Assembly (NCBI GenBank): GCA_900313285.1
Contig: OMQP01000002.1
Span: 1-11,921, forward strand
Direction of reading: 5' to 3'
DNA: 11,921 nucleotides
DNA from: an uncultured Pseudomonadota bacterium
GTDB taxonomy: Bacteria > Pseudomonadota > Alphaproteobacteria > Rs-D84
How positions within the stretch are numbered: position 1 is the stretch's first letter; each line of letters starts with the position of its first letter. This document shows positions 1 to 5,139 of the stretch, piece by piece. The notes under the pieces were generated by a model that was not told where the DNA came from, searched no databases, and was given only the letters and a program-made list of their open reading frames with translations. Both the position numbers and the translations under genes were made by a program.

Positions 1-442
1 CACGCCCCATTACTTCCATATTTATAAAATTAGCAATTCGTCCCAATGCTAAACCAATTGGTGATAATACCGCCAAGATATCCAATATCTTGAACGAATT
101 ATCATAAATTGAACCATTTTTGAAATGCTGATTTTTCACGAATAAAAATGTGGCTGCTATTGCACCCAAAAATCCCCCGTGAAAACTCATACCACCATGC
201 CAAAGTGCAAATATTTCCAATGGATTATGTAAAAAGAACGGCAGATTATAAAACAAAACATAGCCCAAACGTCCACCAAATATTGTTCCCAACACAAAAT
301 AACTTAAAAAATCGTCCATTTGTTTTTTAGATAATGGTATTTCTGCATCTTTGCGTGATGTAAAAAATTTCATTAAACAACGAATCGGTAAACCAAACAC
401 AGAAAAAGCGACCGGGTCAATTGGGTTAATAATAATCGCCAT
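1..442 (-). CDS. lgt: Prolipoprotein diacylglyceryl transferase Lgt, 5' part, running off the left edge
   Basis: Lgt is an inner-membrane enzyme that moves diacylglycerol from phosphatidylglycerol to the lipobox cysteine of prolipoproteins, the first step of lipoprotein maturation. The visible 147 residues contain GGRLGYVLFYN (about 56-66), GGMSFHGG (83-90, His88 matching E. coli His103) and the signature GRIANFINMEVMGR (134-147), which keeps the Arg, Asn and Gly matching R143, N146 and G154. The ATG at 442 follows a GGAAAGGGGAG ribosome site. One oddity stands out: after DPVAFSVFGLPIR (9-21) the protein goes straight to CLMKFFTSRK. About a dozen residues of the first membrane helix, including the family's HWYGL stretch with the essential Tyr26, are absent, and there is no Tyr before residue 48. 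There is also an insertion of roughly seven residues between the HGG and GRIANF motifs. It lies 25 bases downstream of the 179-residue gene and is probably co-transcribed with it. Family identity is near certain; whether the product is active is open. Confidence 0.95.
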   Translation of the reverse strand, partial: MAIIINPIDPVAFSVFGLPIRCLMKFFTSRKDAEIPLSKKQMDDFLSYFVLGTIFGGRLGYVLFYNLPFFLHNPLEIFALWHGGMSFHGGFLGAIAATFLFVKNQHFKNGSIYDNSFKILDILAVLSPIGLALGRIANFINMEVMGR

Positions 443-467
443 AAAAACTCCCCTTTCCTTGCATTAT

Positions 468-1007
468 TTATTTTTTTCTTTGTTTACAAGTTTGTGAATT
501 AGATTTTATCCACTCAGAATATTTTTGTTGTAAATATACCTGCAAATTCACAATATCATTTTCGCTTATACATCTTTCGCTTCCAACAATGTCATTAAAA
601 ACTTCCCTTAAATTATGTTCAAAACAGATCAACATACTTTTTAATTGCGTTACATCAGAACCAACATATAAATGTTTTAACAATGCTGATATTCTGTTGA
701 AATCATTATCTGTAATTTTTTTAATTGGTTTATTTTTTATTCTTGTGCTTAATTGTTGGTATAATTTTTGTTTACTTTCTGGTGATAATTCTAATTTGCT
801 GCCACTTAATGCTATGATAGGTTTTGTTGCAGCCACACAAACATCCAATTCATCGTTATTTTTAGCCAAAAACATAACTATTATATCACCAGATTTAGAT
901 GTTGCATAATACCTGCGATTAGCATTTTGATGAATATCTGTTTTTGTTAAAATATCCATTAAAGTACTGAATAAAATTTCATCCTGAAATTTATTAGCCG
1001 TTGTCAT
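468..1007 (-). CDS. Hypothetical protein, 179 aa, upstream of lgt
   Basis: I do not recognise this protein. It is soluble-looking and mixed in charge, with no signal peptide or convincing membrane segment. A short hydrophobic stretch (about residues 42-62, GDIIVMFLAKNN followed by DVCVAATKPI) looks like beta strands of a small globular domain. The rest is probably helical and the C-terminus is basic (CKQRKK). The start at 1007 follows AAAGGATAGG at good spacing. A promoter-like element lies immediately upstream (1026-1053) and lgt follows 25 bases after the stop, so the two genes are likely one transcript. That position does not by itself tie the protein to lipoprotein processing. No frameshift is visible. 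Confidence 0.8.
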   Translation of the reverse strand: MTTANKFQDEILFSTLMDILTKTDIHQNANRRYYATSKSGDIIVMFLAKNNDELDVCVAATKPIIALSGSKLELSPESKQKLYQQLSTRIKNKPIKKITDNDFNRISALLKHLYVGSDVTQLKSMLICFEHNLREVFNDIVGSERCISENDIVNLQVYLQQKYSEWIKSNSQTCKQRKK

Positions 1008-1025
1008 AACCTATCCTTTTAACGT

Positions 1026-1053
1026 ATTGTATTAAATATATCTGTATTTTCAA
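1026..1053 (-). promoter_or_regulatory. Predicted sigma70-like promoter for the 179-aa gene and lgt
   Basis: On the minus strand, TTGAAA (1053-1048) and TACAAT (1031-1026) are separated by 16 bases, each one mismatch from consensus. The element sits between the upstream unit's terminator hairpin and the gene's ribosome site, and would give a 5' leader of about 12 bases. Base composition is AT-rich, so chance matches are possible. Confidence 0.5.
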
Positions 1054-1056
1054 TCT

Positions 1057-1090
1057 AAAATTAAAGCCGTAAACAAACGGCTTTAATTTT
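1057..1090 (-). terminator. Intrinsic terminator hairpin after the 127-aa gene
   Basis: A perfect 14-bp inverted repeat (1057-1070 with 1077-1090) has core AAAGCCGT/ACGGCTTT and a 6-base loop, AAACAA. It begins 16 bases past the 127-aa stop codon. The downstream arm ends in TTTAATTTT on the minus strand, giving a T-rich tail inside the stem. It separates the 91/127-aa unit from the promoter of the next minus-strand unit. Confidence 0.75.
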
Positions 1091-1105
1091 TAATTTATAC
1101 GACAA

Positions 1106-1489
1106 TTATTTACATCTGCCGTAAACACATTCGAAAAGCGGTTGTAAGTATTTTGTCATTGAATGGTAATCAACGCTTCCTTTGTCGATACGACAATTCA
1201 ATGCAGCTTCAACGACAAAACTATCGATGATTGATTTGCATTTTGCTTCGAATTCTTGATTATTTTCAGACAAATTGCGTTTAATTTCTTCACATTTGTT
1301 TATATATTCTTGGCTTTTGTATGTTTTCGCAGATTCTGCTATTCTGCATAATTCAGCACGCACATAACGTATTACTTTTGCATCTCTGACGGATTGTGCA
1401 TTCGCATGGCTACTTAAAATATCCATATCTTGTTTGCTGCACAATTTAGTTTTTCCAACACGATCACTGTGATTAAATGTATATGCCAT
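1106..1489 (-). CDS. Hypothetical Cys-containing protein, 127 aa
   Basis: I cannot assign a family. The protein is small, predicted mostly helical and cytosolic, with no signal peptide. It has seven cysteines spread along its length (LCSKQ, ELCRI, KCEEI, KCKS, NCRID, and ECVYGRCK at the C-terminus). The spacing is not a recognisable zinc-finger or iron-sulfur pattern, although the terminal C-x4-C could bind a metal. The ATG at 1489 follows GGAAATAAA. It is the second gene of a two-gene unit, 20 bases after the 91-aa gene, and is followed by a strong hairpin. The close spacing and similar size and character suggest the two proteins act together. Confidence 0.78.
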   Translation of the reverse strand: MAYTFNHSDRVGKTKLCSKQDMDILSSHANAQSVRDAKVIRYVRAELCRIAESAKTYKSQEYINKCEEIKRNLSENNQEFEAKCKSIIDSFVVEAALNCRIDKGSVDYHSMTKYLQPLFECVYGRCK

Positions 1490-1509
1490 TTTATTTCCTT
1501 TTGTTGTTA

Positions 1510-1785
1510 TTATAAACCACGAAATCTTGCATTAGTTTGCAAATTCATTTGTGTTTTTGCGATATAAATAGATATTTCACAGTCTTTAATTATTTTTTTA
1601 CATCTTTCCAGACGTTTTTCACAGGCCGCATACCCTTCTGTTTCTGCGTTGATTGTTTTCATATATTCTTCCAATTCCGCTATTTCTTCGCGCATTTTGG
1701 AAATTACCTGATTACGACCGTCTATAAATTCTGCCTTTGGGGTTGCATACAAACCCGGTGCAACAATTTCAATAGTATTTGCCAT
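1510..1785 (-). CDS. Hypothetical coiled-coil protein, 91 aa
   Basis: I do not recognise the family. Residues from about 25 to 75 form a charged, heptad-like helical stretch (ISKMREEIAELEEYMK, then ACEKRLERCKKIIKDCE), so a short coiled coil or helical hairpin is likely. The N-terminus (about 1-22) is more extended and contains APGLYATPKAEF. There is no signal peptide or membrane segment. I chose the ATG at 1785 because AAAGGA lies six bases upstream of it; an in-frame TTG two codons earlier would overlap that ribosome site. It is the first gene of the minus-strand unit with the 127-aa gene, behind a near-consensus promoter. Confidence 0.75.
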   Translation of the reverse strand: MANTIEIVAPGLYATPKAEFIDGRNQVISKMREEIAELEEYMKTINAETEGYAACEKRLERCKKIIKDCEISIYIAKTQMNLQTNARFRGL

Positions 1786-1813
1786 ATTCAATCCTTTTGA
1801 TTATGTTACGCAT

Positions 1814-1842
1814 AATATAATTGACAAAAACATATTTGTCAA
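1814..1842 (-). promoter_or_regulatory. Strong predicted sigma70-like promoter for the 91/127-aa unit
   Basis: On the minus strand, TTGACA (1842-1837) is followed after exactly 17 bases by TATATT (1819-1814). This is the best consensus promoter match in the window. Its -35 box forms one arm of a palindrome (1821-1842), so a repressor bound there would occlude it. Confidence 0.65.
1821..1842. repeat. 8-bp palindrome TTGACAAA-N6-TTTGTCAA, possible operator
   Basis: TTGACAAA (1821-1828) and TTTGTCAA (1835-1842) are perfect inverted copies around a 6-base spacer. This is the size and symmetry of a dimeric regulator site. The right arm contains the -35 box of the minus-strand promoter. The left arm is itself a TTGACA hexamer facing the plus strand, so it may alternatively be two back-to-back -35 boxes. 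Confidence 0.45.
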
Positions 1843-1880
1843 GAGATAAATACAAAAAAATATATTTTGATATCTCTTGA
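1839..1880. repeat. 10-bp inverted repeat TCAAGAGATA / TATCTCTTGA in the divergent promoter region
   Basis: TCAAGAGATA (1839-1848) and TATCTCTTGA (1871-1880) match perfectly across a 22-base AT-rich spacer. The left arm overlaps the TTTGTCAA half of the neighbouring palindrome and the right arm overlaps the TTGAAT -35 box of the plus-strand promoter. It could be a paired operator or a hairpin. No T-run follows, so a terminator is unlikely. Confidence 0.45.
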
Positions 1881-1905
1881 ATTATTACCCATGTTATATT
1901 ATATT
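1877..1905 (+). promoter_or_regulatory. Predicted promoter for the BI-1 family gene
   Basis: TTGAAT (1877-1882) and TATATT (1900-1905) are separated by 17 bases. It would start transcription near 1912, about 25 bases before the ATG, leaving the AGGAG ribosome site in the leader. The -35 box overlaps the right arm of the 10-bp inverted repeat. Confidence 0.5.
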
Positions 1906-1936
1906 TTTGCTGTACAAATCAAACAGGAGAAAAACA

Positions 1937-2638
1937 ATGGTTGCAAAAAAATCTATTTCTAAAATTGGTGGCGGAATTGAATCATATTTAAGACGTATAT
2001 TCGGTTTAATGACTGGCGCTGTCGGTGTTACCGCATTAACAACTTTCATTATGTCAATTTCTGGTGCATGGACTGCCCTGATTCATAACGGGGGGTTATC
2101 TGCAACATATTATATAATTGCATTTGGCGGCTTAGGGTTATCTCTTTGGGCCCAGGCACGTGCGTTTTCAATGAAACCATCCACAGCAAAATGGTTATTA
2201 TTTTTATATTCAATCTTGATGGGAATCGCATTAACACCTATGATTTTGGTTTCAAGTCCATTATCTATACTGATTGCATTGGTATTGGCAGCAGTTATGT
2301 TTGCATGCATGACAATGTTTGGATATAAAACAGTCAAAGATTTATCGTTTCTGGGGACATTTTTATTCATTGGAATGATCGGTTTAATTTTGGTAGGTAT
2401 CGTATCCATATTTACAGGCCCATTGGGTGTAGTATTCAATCAAATCGTGTGTTTAATTGGTGTTTTAGTTTTTGCTTTGTTTGCGGCATACGATATGCAA
2501 ACATTGAAAAACGCATACTATGCAATTGGTAATGGCGAACAAAAAGACCAGCTGGCTGTGCTTGGCGCATTACACATGTATATTTCATTCGTAGCGATGT
2601 TTGAATATATACTTGGCTTGTTAAACAGTCGTGATTAA
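1937..2638 (+). CDS. Bax inhibitor-1 (BI-1/YccA/YbhL) family integral membrane protein, 233 aa
   Basis: This is a multi-helix membrane protein of the BI-1 (UPF0005) family. Characterised bacterial members such as Bacillus YetJ are pH-sensitive calcium leak channels, while YccA modulates FtsH. About seven hydrophobic helices follow a short basic N-terminus (MVAKKSISK). The family pattern LRRIFGLMTGAVGVTAL lies at about 18-34 and the closing pattern LFAAYDMQTLKNAY then ALHMYISFVAMFEYILGLL near the C-terminus. The first conserved Asp (AAYD) is present, but the position that is Asp in the usual LYLDF motif is Ser here, so half of the proposed aspartate pair seems missing. The ATG at 1937 has AGGAG seven bases upstream. 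The ferredoxin gene follows after 30 bases. Confidence 0.92.
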   Translation: MVAKKSISKIGGGIESYLRRIFGLMTGAVGVTALTTFIMSISGAWTALIHNGGLSATYYIIAFGGLGLSLWAQARAFSMKPSTAKWLLFLYSILMGIALTPMILVSSPLSILIALVLAAVMFACMTMFGYKTVKDLSFLGTFLFIGMIGLILVGIVSIFTGPLGVVFNQIVCLIGVLVFALFAAYDMQTLKNAYYAIGNGEQKDQLAVLGALHMYISFVAMFEYILGLLNSRD

Positions 2639-2668
2639 AATAAAAAGAGAAACGAAAAGGAAAACAAA

Positions 2669-2848
2669 ATGGCTTACAAAATAGATTCTAATAAATGTAT
2701 TGGTTGTCACACATGTATGGGCGTATGTCCTGCAATGGCGATTGTTGACGGTGGCGACGGCAAATGCAAAATAGATAAAACAAAATGCATGGGCTGTGGG
2801 ACATGTGCAGCCGTATGCCCAGTAAATGCTATTGAACCTGATTTATAG
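2669..2848 (+). CDS. 2[4Fe-4S] clostridial-type ferredoxin, 59 aa
   Basis: This small acidic electron carrier has two classic cluster motifs: C10-x2-C13-x2-C16-x3-C20-P and C40-x2-C43-x2-C46-x3-C50-P. The internal duplication is evident (KCIGCHTCMGVCPAMAI against KCMGCGTCAAVCPVNAI). An extra Cys33 lies in the linker, which is longer than in the shortest clostridial forms. Length and pattern match low-potential bacterial ferredoxins serving enzymes such as pyruvate:ferredoxin oxidoreductase or hydrogenase; the partner is not in the window. The ATG at 2669 follows AAAAGG. It lies 30 bases after the BI-1 gene and 64 bases before glyS, so it may be co-transcribed with either. Stop codon is TAG. 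Confidence 0.96.
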   Translation: MAYKIDSNKCIGCHTCMGVCPAMAIVDGGDGKCKIDKTKCMGCGTCAAVCPVNAIEPDL

Positions 2849-2849
2849 G

Positions 2850-2877
2850 TTGCAAACACATAAAAAAGTTATAGAAT
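2850..2877 (+). promoter_or_regulatory. Weak candidate promoter for glyS
   Basis: TTGCAA (2850-2855) and TAGAAT (2872-2877) are separated by 16 bases in the 64-base gap before glyS. The -10 is good and the -35 has two mismatches. Read-through from the BI-1/ferredoxin unit is equally possible, as no terminator is seen between them. Confidence 0.3.
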
Positions 2878-2912
2878 ATCGGCAAATTGTAATATTAATA
2901 GGGGTAAAAAAA

Positions 2913-4274
2913 ATGCCAGCAAAATCAGTAAATGATATAGTTGCACTTTGCAAAAGACGTGGTTTTATTTTCACAGGTTCTGAAATCTATGGTGGTTTGG
3001 GGGGCGCATATGATTATGGTCCATACGGTGTTGAACTGATGCGCAATATACGCAATGCATGGTGGAACGCCATGATTTATTCCCGTAACGATATCGAAGG
3101 TTTGGACGCCGCGCTTATTTCAAATCGTTTAATGTGGAAATATTCTGGCCACGAAAGCAGCTTTTCTGATCCATTGGTTGAATGTAAAAAATGTGGTGCC
3201 CGCATGCGTCAGGATAAAATGAAAGACCCAACAAAATGCGATAACTGTGGCAGCACTGATATTACTGAACCACGCGCATATCAATTAATGATGGGATTAT
3301 CTATTGGTGCGATGGCTGATGGTGCTATAAATGCGTATTTGCGTCCAGAAACCGCAACAACAACTTATGTGAATTTTAAAAATGTTTTAGATTCAAAACC
3401 ACATAAATTACCATTTGGAATTGCCCAAATTGGTAAAGCATTCCGTAATGAAATTTCACCACGTGGTTTTGTTTTCCGTATGCGTGAATTTGAACAGGCA
3501 GAAATGCAATATTTTGTAAATCCAGCTGATGACGAAAAATATTTTGAATATTGGAAGGCGACACGTTTGGCCTGGTGGACAAATGTTTTGGGTATTCCAT
3601 CTGAAAAACTTCGTTTCTTGCCACATGTAAAATTGGCACACTATGCAAAAGCAGCTGTTGATATTGAATATGCTTTCCCAGATGGTTTTGATGAAGTTGA
3701 AGGTGTTCATAATCGTCAAGATTTTGACCTGGGTTCACATACCAAGGGCCAAAAAGAATTTAAATTGGCTGCAAATGTTATGGAAAATACAGATTCCACA
3801 ACAAAACTGTCATACAGCGATGCACAAACAGGTGAAAACTTTATTCCATATGTAATTGAAACTGCTATGGGTGTGAACCGCGCTATGTTGGCAGTGATGA
3901 TAGAAGCATATGATGAAGAAGACCTGGGCGATGGTAAATCACGTGTTGTATTGAAATTAAAACCATGGTTGGCACCGGTGAAAGCCGCTGTGATTCCACT
4001 TGTCCGTAATGTTCCAGAAATTGTTGATTTATCAAACCAGATTGTCGATGATTTAAGAAAATTAGGCATTGGAAAAATTGAATTAGAAAATTCAGGGAAT
4101 ATCGGTAAAAACTATCGTCGTCATGATGAAATTGGGACACCAGTTTGCATAACAGTAGACCATCAAACATTGGAAGATGGCACTGTAACCCTGCGTCATC
4201 GTGATTCCATGGAACAAGAACGCATTAAAAAAGAAGACATTGTTAAACGCGTTCTTGAAATAGTAAACCAATAA
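2913..4274 (+). CDS. glyS: Glycyl-tRNA synthetase, alpha2 (single-chain) type, 453 aa
   Basis: This class II synthetase charges tRNA-Gly with glycine in the cytosol. It resembles Thermus-type alpha2 GlyRS throughout: LCKRRGFIFTGSEIYGG (about 10-26), AYDYGPYGVEL, a CxxC...CxxC zinc module at about 92-112 (CKKCGA and CDNCGS), motif 2 RNEISPRGFVFRMREFEQ (about 180), DFDLGSHTKGQ, motif 3 MGVNRAMLAV, and an anticodon-binding C-domain with VIPLVRN, GNIGKNYRRHDEIGTP and HRDSMEQ. Length matches the family. The ATG at 2913 follows AGGGGT by eight bases; longer in-frame extensions run into the ferredoxin gene. Oddities: the near-invariant RPETAQGI segment reads RPETATTTYVNF here, and most Alphaproteobacteria carry the unrelated alpha2beta2 glyQ/glyS enzyme, so horizontal acquisition is plausible if the host is an alphaproteobacterium. 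Confidence 0.96.
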   Translation: MPAKSVNDIVALCKRRGFIFTGSEIYGGLGGAYDYGPYGVELMRNIRNAWWNAMIYSRNDIEGLDAALISNRLMWKYSGHESSFSDPLVECKKCGARMRQDKMKDPTKCDNCGSTDITEPRAYQLMMGLSIGAMADGAINAYLRPETATTTYVNFKNVLDSKPHKLPFGIAQIGKAFRNEISPRGFVFRMREFEQAEMQYFVNPADDEKYFEYWKATRLAWWTNVLGIPSEKLRFLPHVKLAHYAKAAVDIEYAFPDGFDEVEGVHNRQDFDLGSHTKGQKEFKLAANVMENTDSTTKLSYSDAQTGENFIPYVIETAMGVNRAMLAVMIEAYDEEDLGDGKSRVVLKLKPWLAPVKAAVIPLVRNVPEIVDLSNQIVDDLRKLGIGKIELENSGNIGKNYRRHDEIGTPVCITVDHQTLEDGTVTLRHRDSMEQERIKKEDIVKRVLEIVNQ

Positions 4275-4299
4275 AAAAACCGCCAAAATGGCGGTTTTT
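4275..4299. terminator. Bidirectional intrinsic terminator between glyS and the convergent 197-aa gene
   Basis: AAAAACCGCC (4275-4284) and GGCGGTTTTT (4290-4299) form a perfect 10-bp stem with a 5-base loop. The A-run and T-run give a U-tract on either strand. It starts at the base after the glyS stop and ends five bases from the stop of the convergent gene. Confidence 0.92.
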
Positions 4300-4303
4300 A
4301 TTT

Positions 4304-4897
4304 TTATGCAACCCTTTGCATCGTCATTTTTCTTAACATAAACAATTTTTGTTTTTCTGTATTCATCAACTGTTGAACATCCTTTTTTGCAAAATCGAAA
4401 GATTTTGACATCGGGGTTTCTTTGATAATTTGTTCTGGCATGTATTTCTTGTACATATCATTCAAAGGTTTTACAGACTTTTTCATAAAAAATTTACCAA
4501 ATTCAGCAAAATTATTTGCTTCGGCCCCTGAAACAGTCGTTTCTGCATATTTTCTGTTAGTCATGATATATTCTGATATTTTTTTACGAAATTCATCATG
4601 AATTTTTTTCAATTCTTTGCTTATCGGATGATTCTTGATTTTTGTTTTTGATTGAACAAAAGCATTCATTTGTTCAATAGCTTTTTGCCATGCGACACCT
4701 AGTTTGCATCCTTTTGACCAATTCAAACTGACAAAACCAGCATACATTAATTTGTAATACTTTTGTAAATTTTTACTGTCCTGGGGTGATAACTGTTTTA
4801 TTTTTTGTTCAAATTCACCACCAATCATTATGAAACGTTTTTGTTGTAAATTTAAATTTTGTTTATTTTTTATATTTGTATCTAATGTTTGCATCAT
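4304..4897 (-). CDS. Hypothetical helical protein, 197 aa
   Basis: I do not recognise a family. The protein is basic, Lys-rich and probably almost entirely helical, without a signal peptide or membrane helix. Segments such as ISKELKKIHDEFRKKISEYI and the C-terminal FDFAKKDVQQLMNTEKQKLF are amphipathic, and the middle section (NFAEFGKFFMKKSVKPLNDMY) is richer in aromatics. Its size and helical content recall phasin-like proteins, but I see no diagnostic motif. The start at 4897 (ATGATG) has AAAGGAG six bases upstream; the open frame extends to 5044 but those codons cover a promoter region. It is monocistronic, convergent with glyS and divergent from the barrel gene. Confidence 0.75.
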   Translation of the reverse strand: MMQTLDTNIKNKQNLNLQQKRFIMIGGEFEQKIKQLSPQDSKNLQKYYKLMYAGFVSLNWSKGCKLGVAWQKAIEQMNAFVQSKTKIKNHPISKELKKIHDEFRKKISEYIMTNRKYAETTVSGAEANNFAEFGKFFMKKSVKPLNDMYKKYMPEQIIKETPMSKSFDFAKKDVQQLMNTEKQKLFMLRKMTMQRVA

Positions 4898-4957
4898 GGC
4901 GAACTCCTTTGGTTTTCCGGTATGTTCACCCCCCACCATTAGACATATAGGATGCGA

Positions 4958-5004
4958 TTGACATATTTCAAGTGTTATGTCAAGACAATTTATTTTTTGA
5001 CATA
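4958..5004. repeat. Three TTGACATA elements in the divergent intergenic region
   Basis: TTGACATA occurs at 4958-4965 (plus), inverted as TATGTCAA at 4976-4983, and again in plus orientation at 4997-5004. The first two form an 8-bp palindrome with a 10-base spacer, like the TTGACAAA palindrome at 1821-1842. The third can serve as a -35 box for the plus-strand barrel gene, with CAAAAT 17 bases later at 5020-5025. They could be operator sites or simply a set of -35 boxes. Confidence 0.45.
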
Positions 5005-5047
5005 TTAACCATAATGTTCCAAAATGTATCCCGTTATACCGCAAAGC

Positions 5048-5125
5048 ATGCTATTGCCAATAATGGGTGGTATGGGTATGACGCCAATCTTGCCAATAAT
5101 GGGGGTTGGTTATTTCATCAAATAA
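5048..5125 (+). CDS. Possible 25-codon hydrophobic leader ORF before the barrel gene
   Basis: An ATG-to-TAA frame encodes a 25-residue Met/Gly/Pro-rich peptide with the motif LPIMG occurring twice (starting MLLPIMGG, ending LPIMGVGYFIK). Its stop codon is directly followed by the AAAAGGAG ribosome site of the barrel gene, so translation could be coupled or act as a leader. Against it, no clear Shine-Dalgarno precedes its ATG, and the repeat may be a DNA duplication with no coding role: TTGCCAATAATGGG recurs at 5054-5067 and 5090-5103. Treat as a candidate only. Confidence 0.25.
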   Translation: MLLPIMGGMGMTPILPIMGVGYFIK

Positions 5126-5139
5126 AAAAGGAGAAATGG

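Noticed and set aside
134..147. Met in place of Gly in the Lgt signature (protein residues 134-147, NFINMEV) as a defect
   Set aside because: That signature position is variable in the family pattern, and the invariant Arg, Asn and final Gly are present.
4898..5044. N-terminal extension of the 197-aa minus-strand protein, upstream of ATG 4897
   Set aside because: It would translate through the divergent regulatory repeats and the AAAGGAG ribosome site. The ATG at 4897 has ideal spacing.
5054..5103. The 14-base direct repeats as a CRISPR or mobile-element boundary
   Set aside because: There are only two short copies, no spacer structure, no inverted termini and no transposase. A local duplication explains them better.
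4972..5139. N-terminal extension of the porin-like protein from an ATG at 4972
   Set aside because: A canonical signal peptide begins at 5140 right after AGGAG, and an extension would bury the signal sequence internally.
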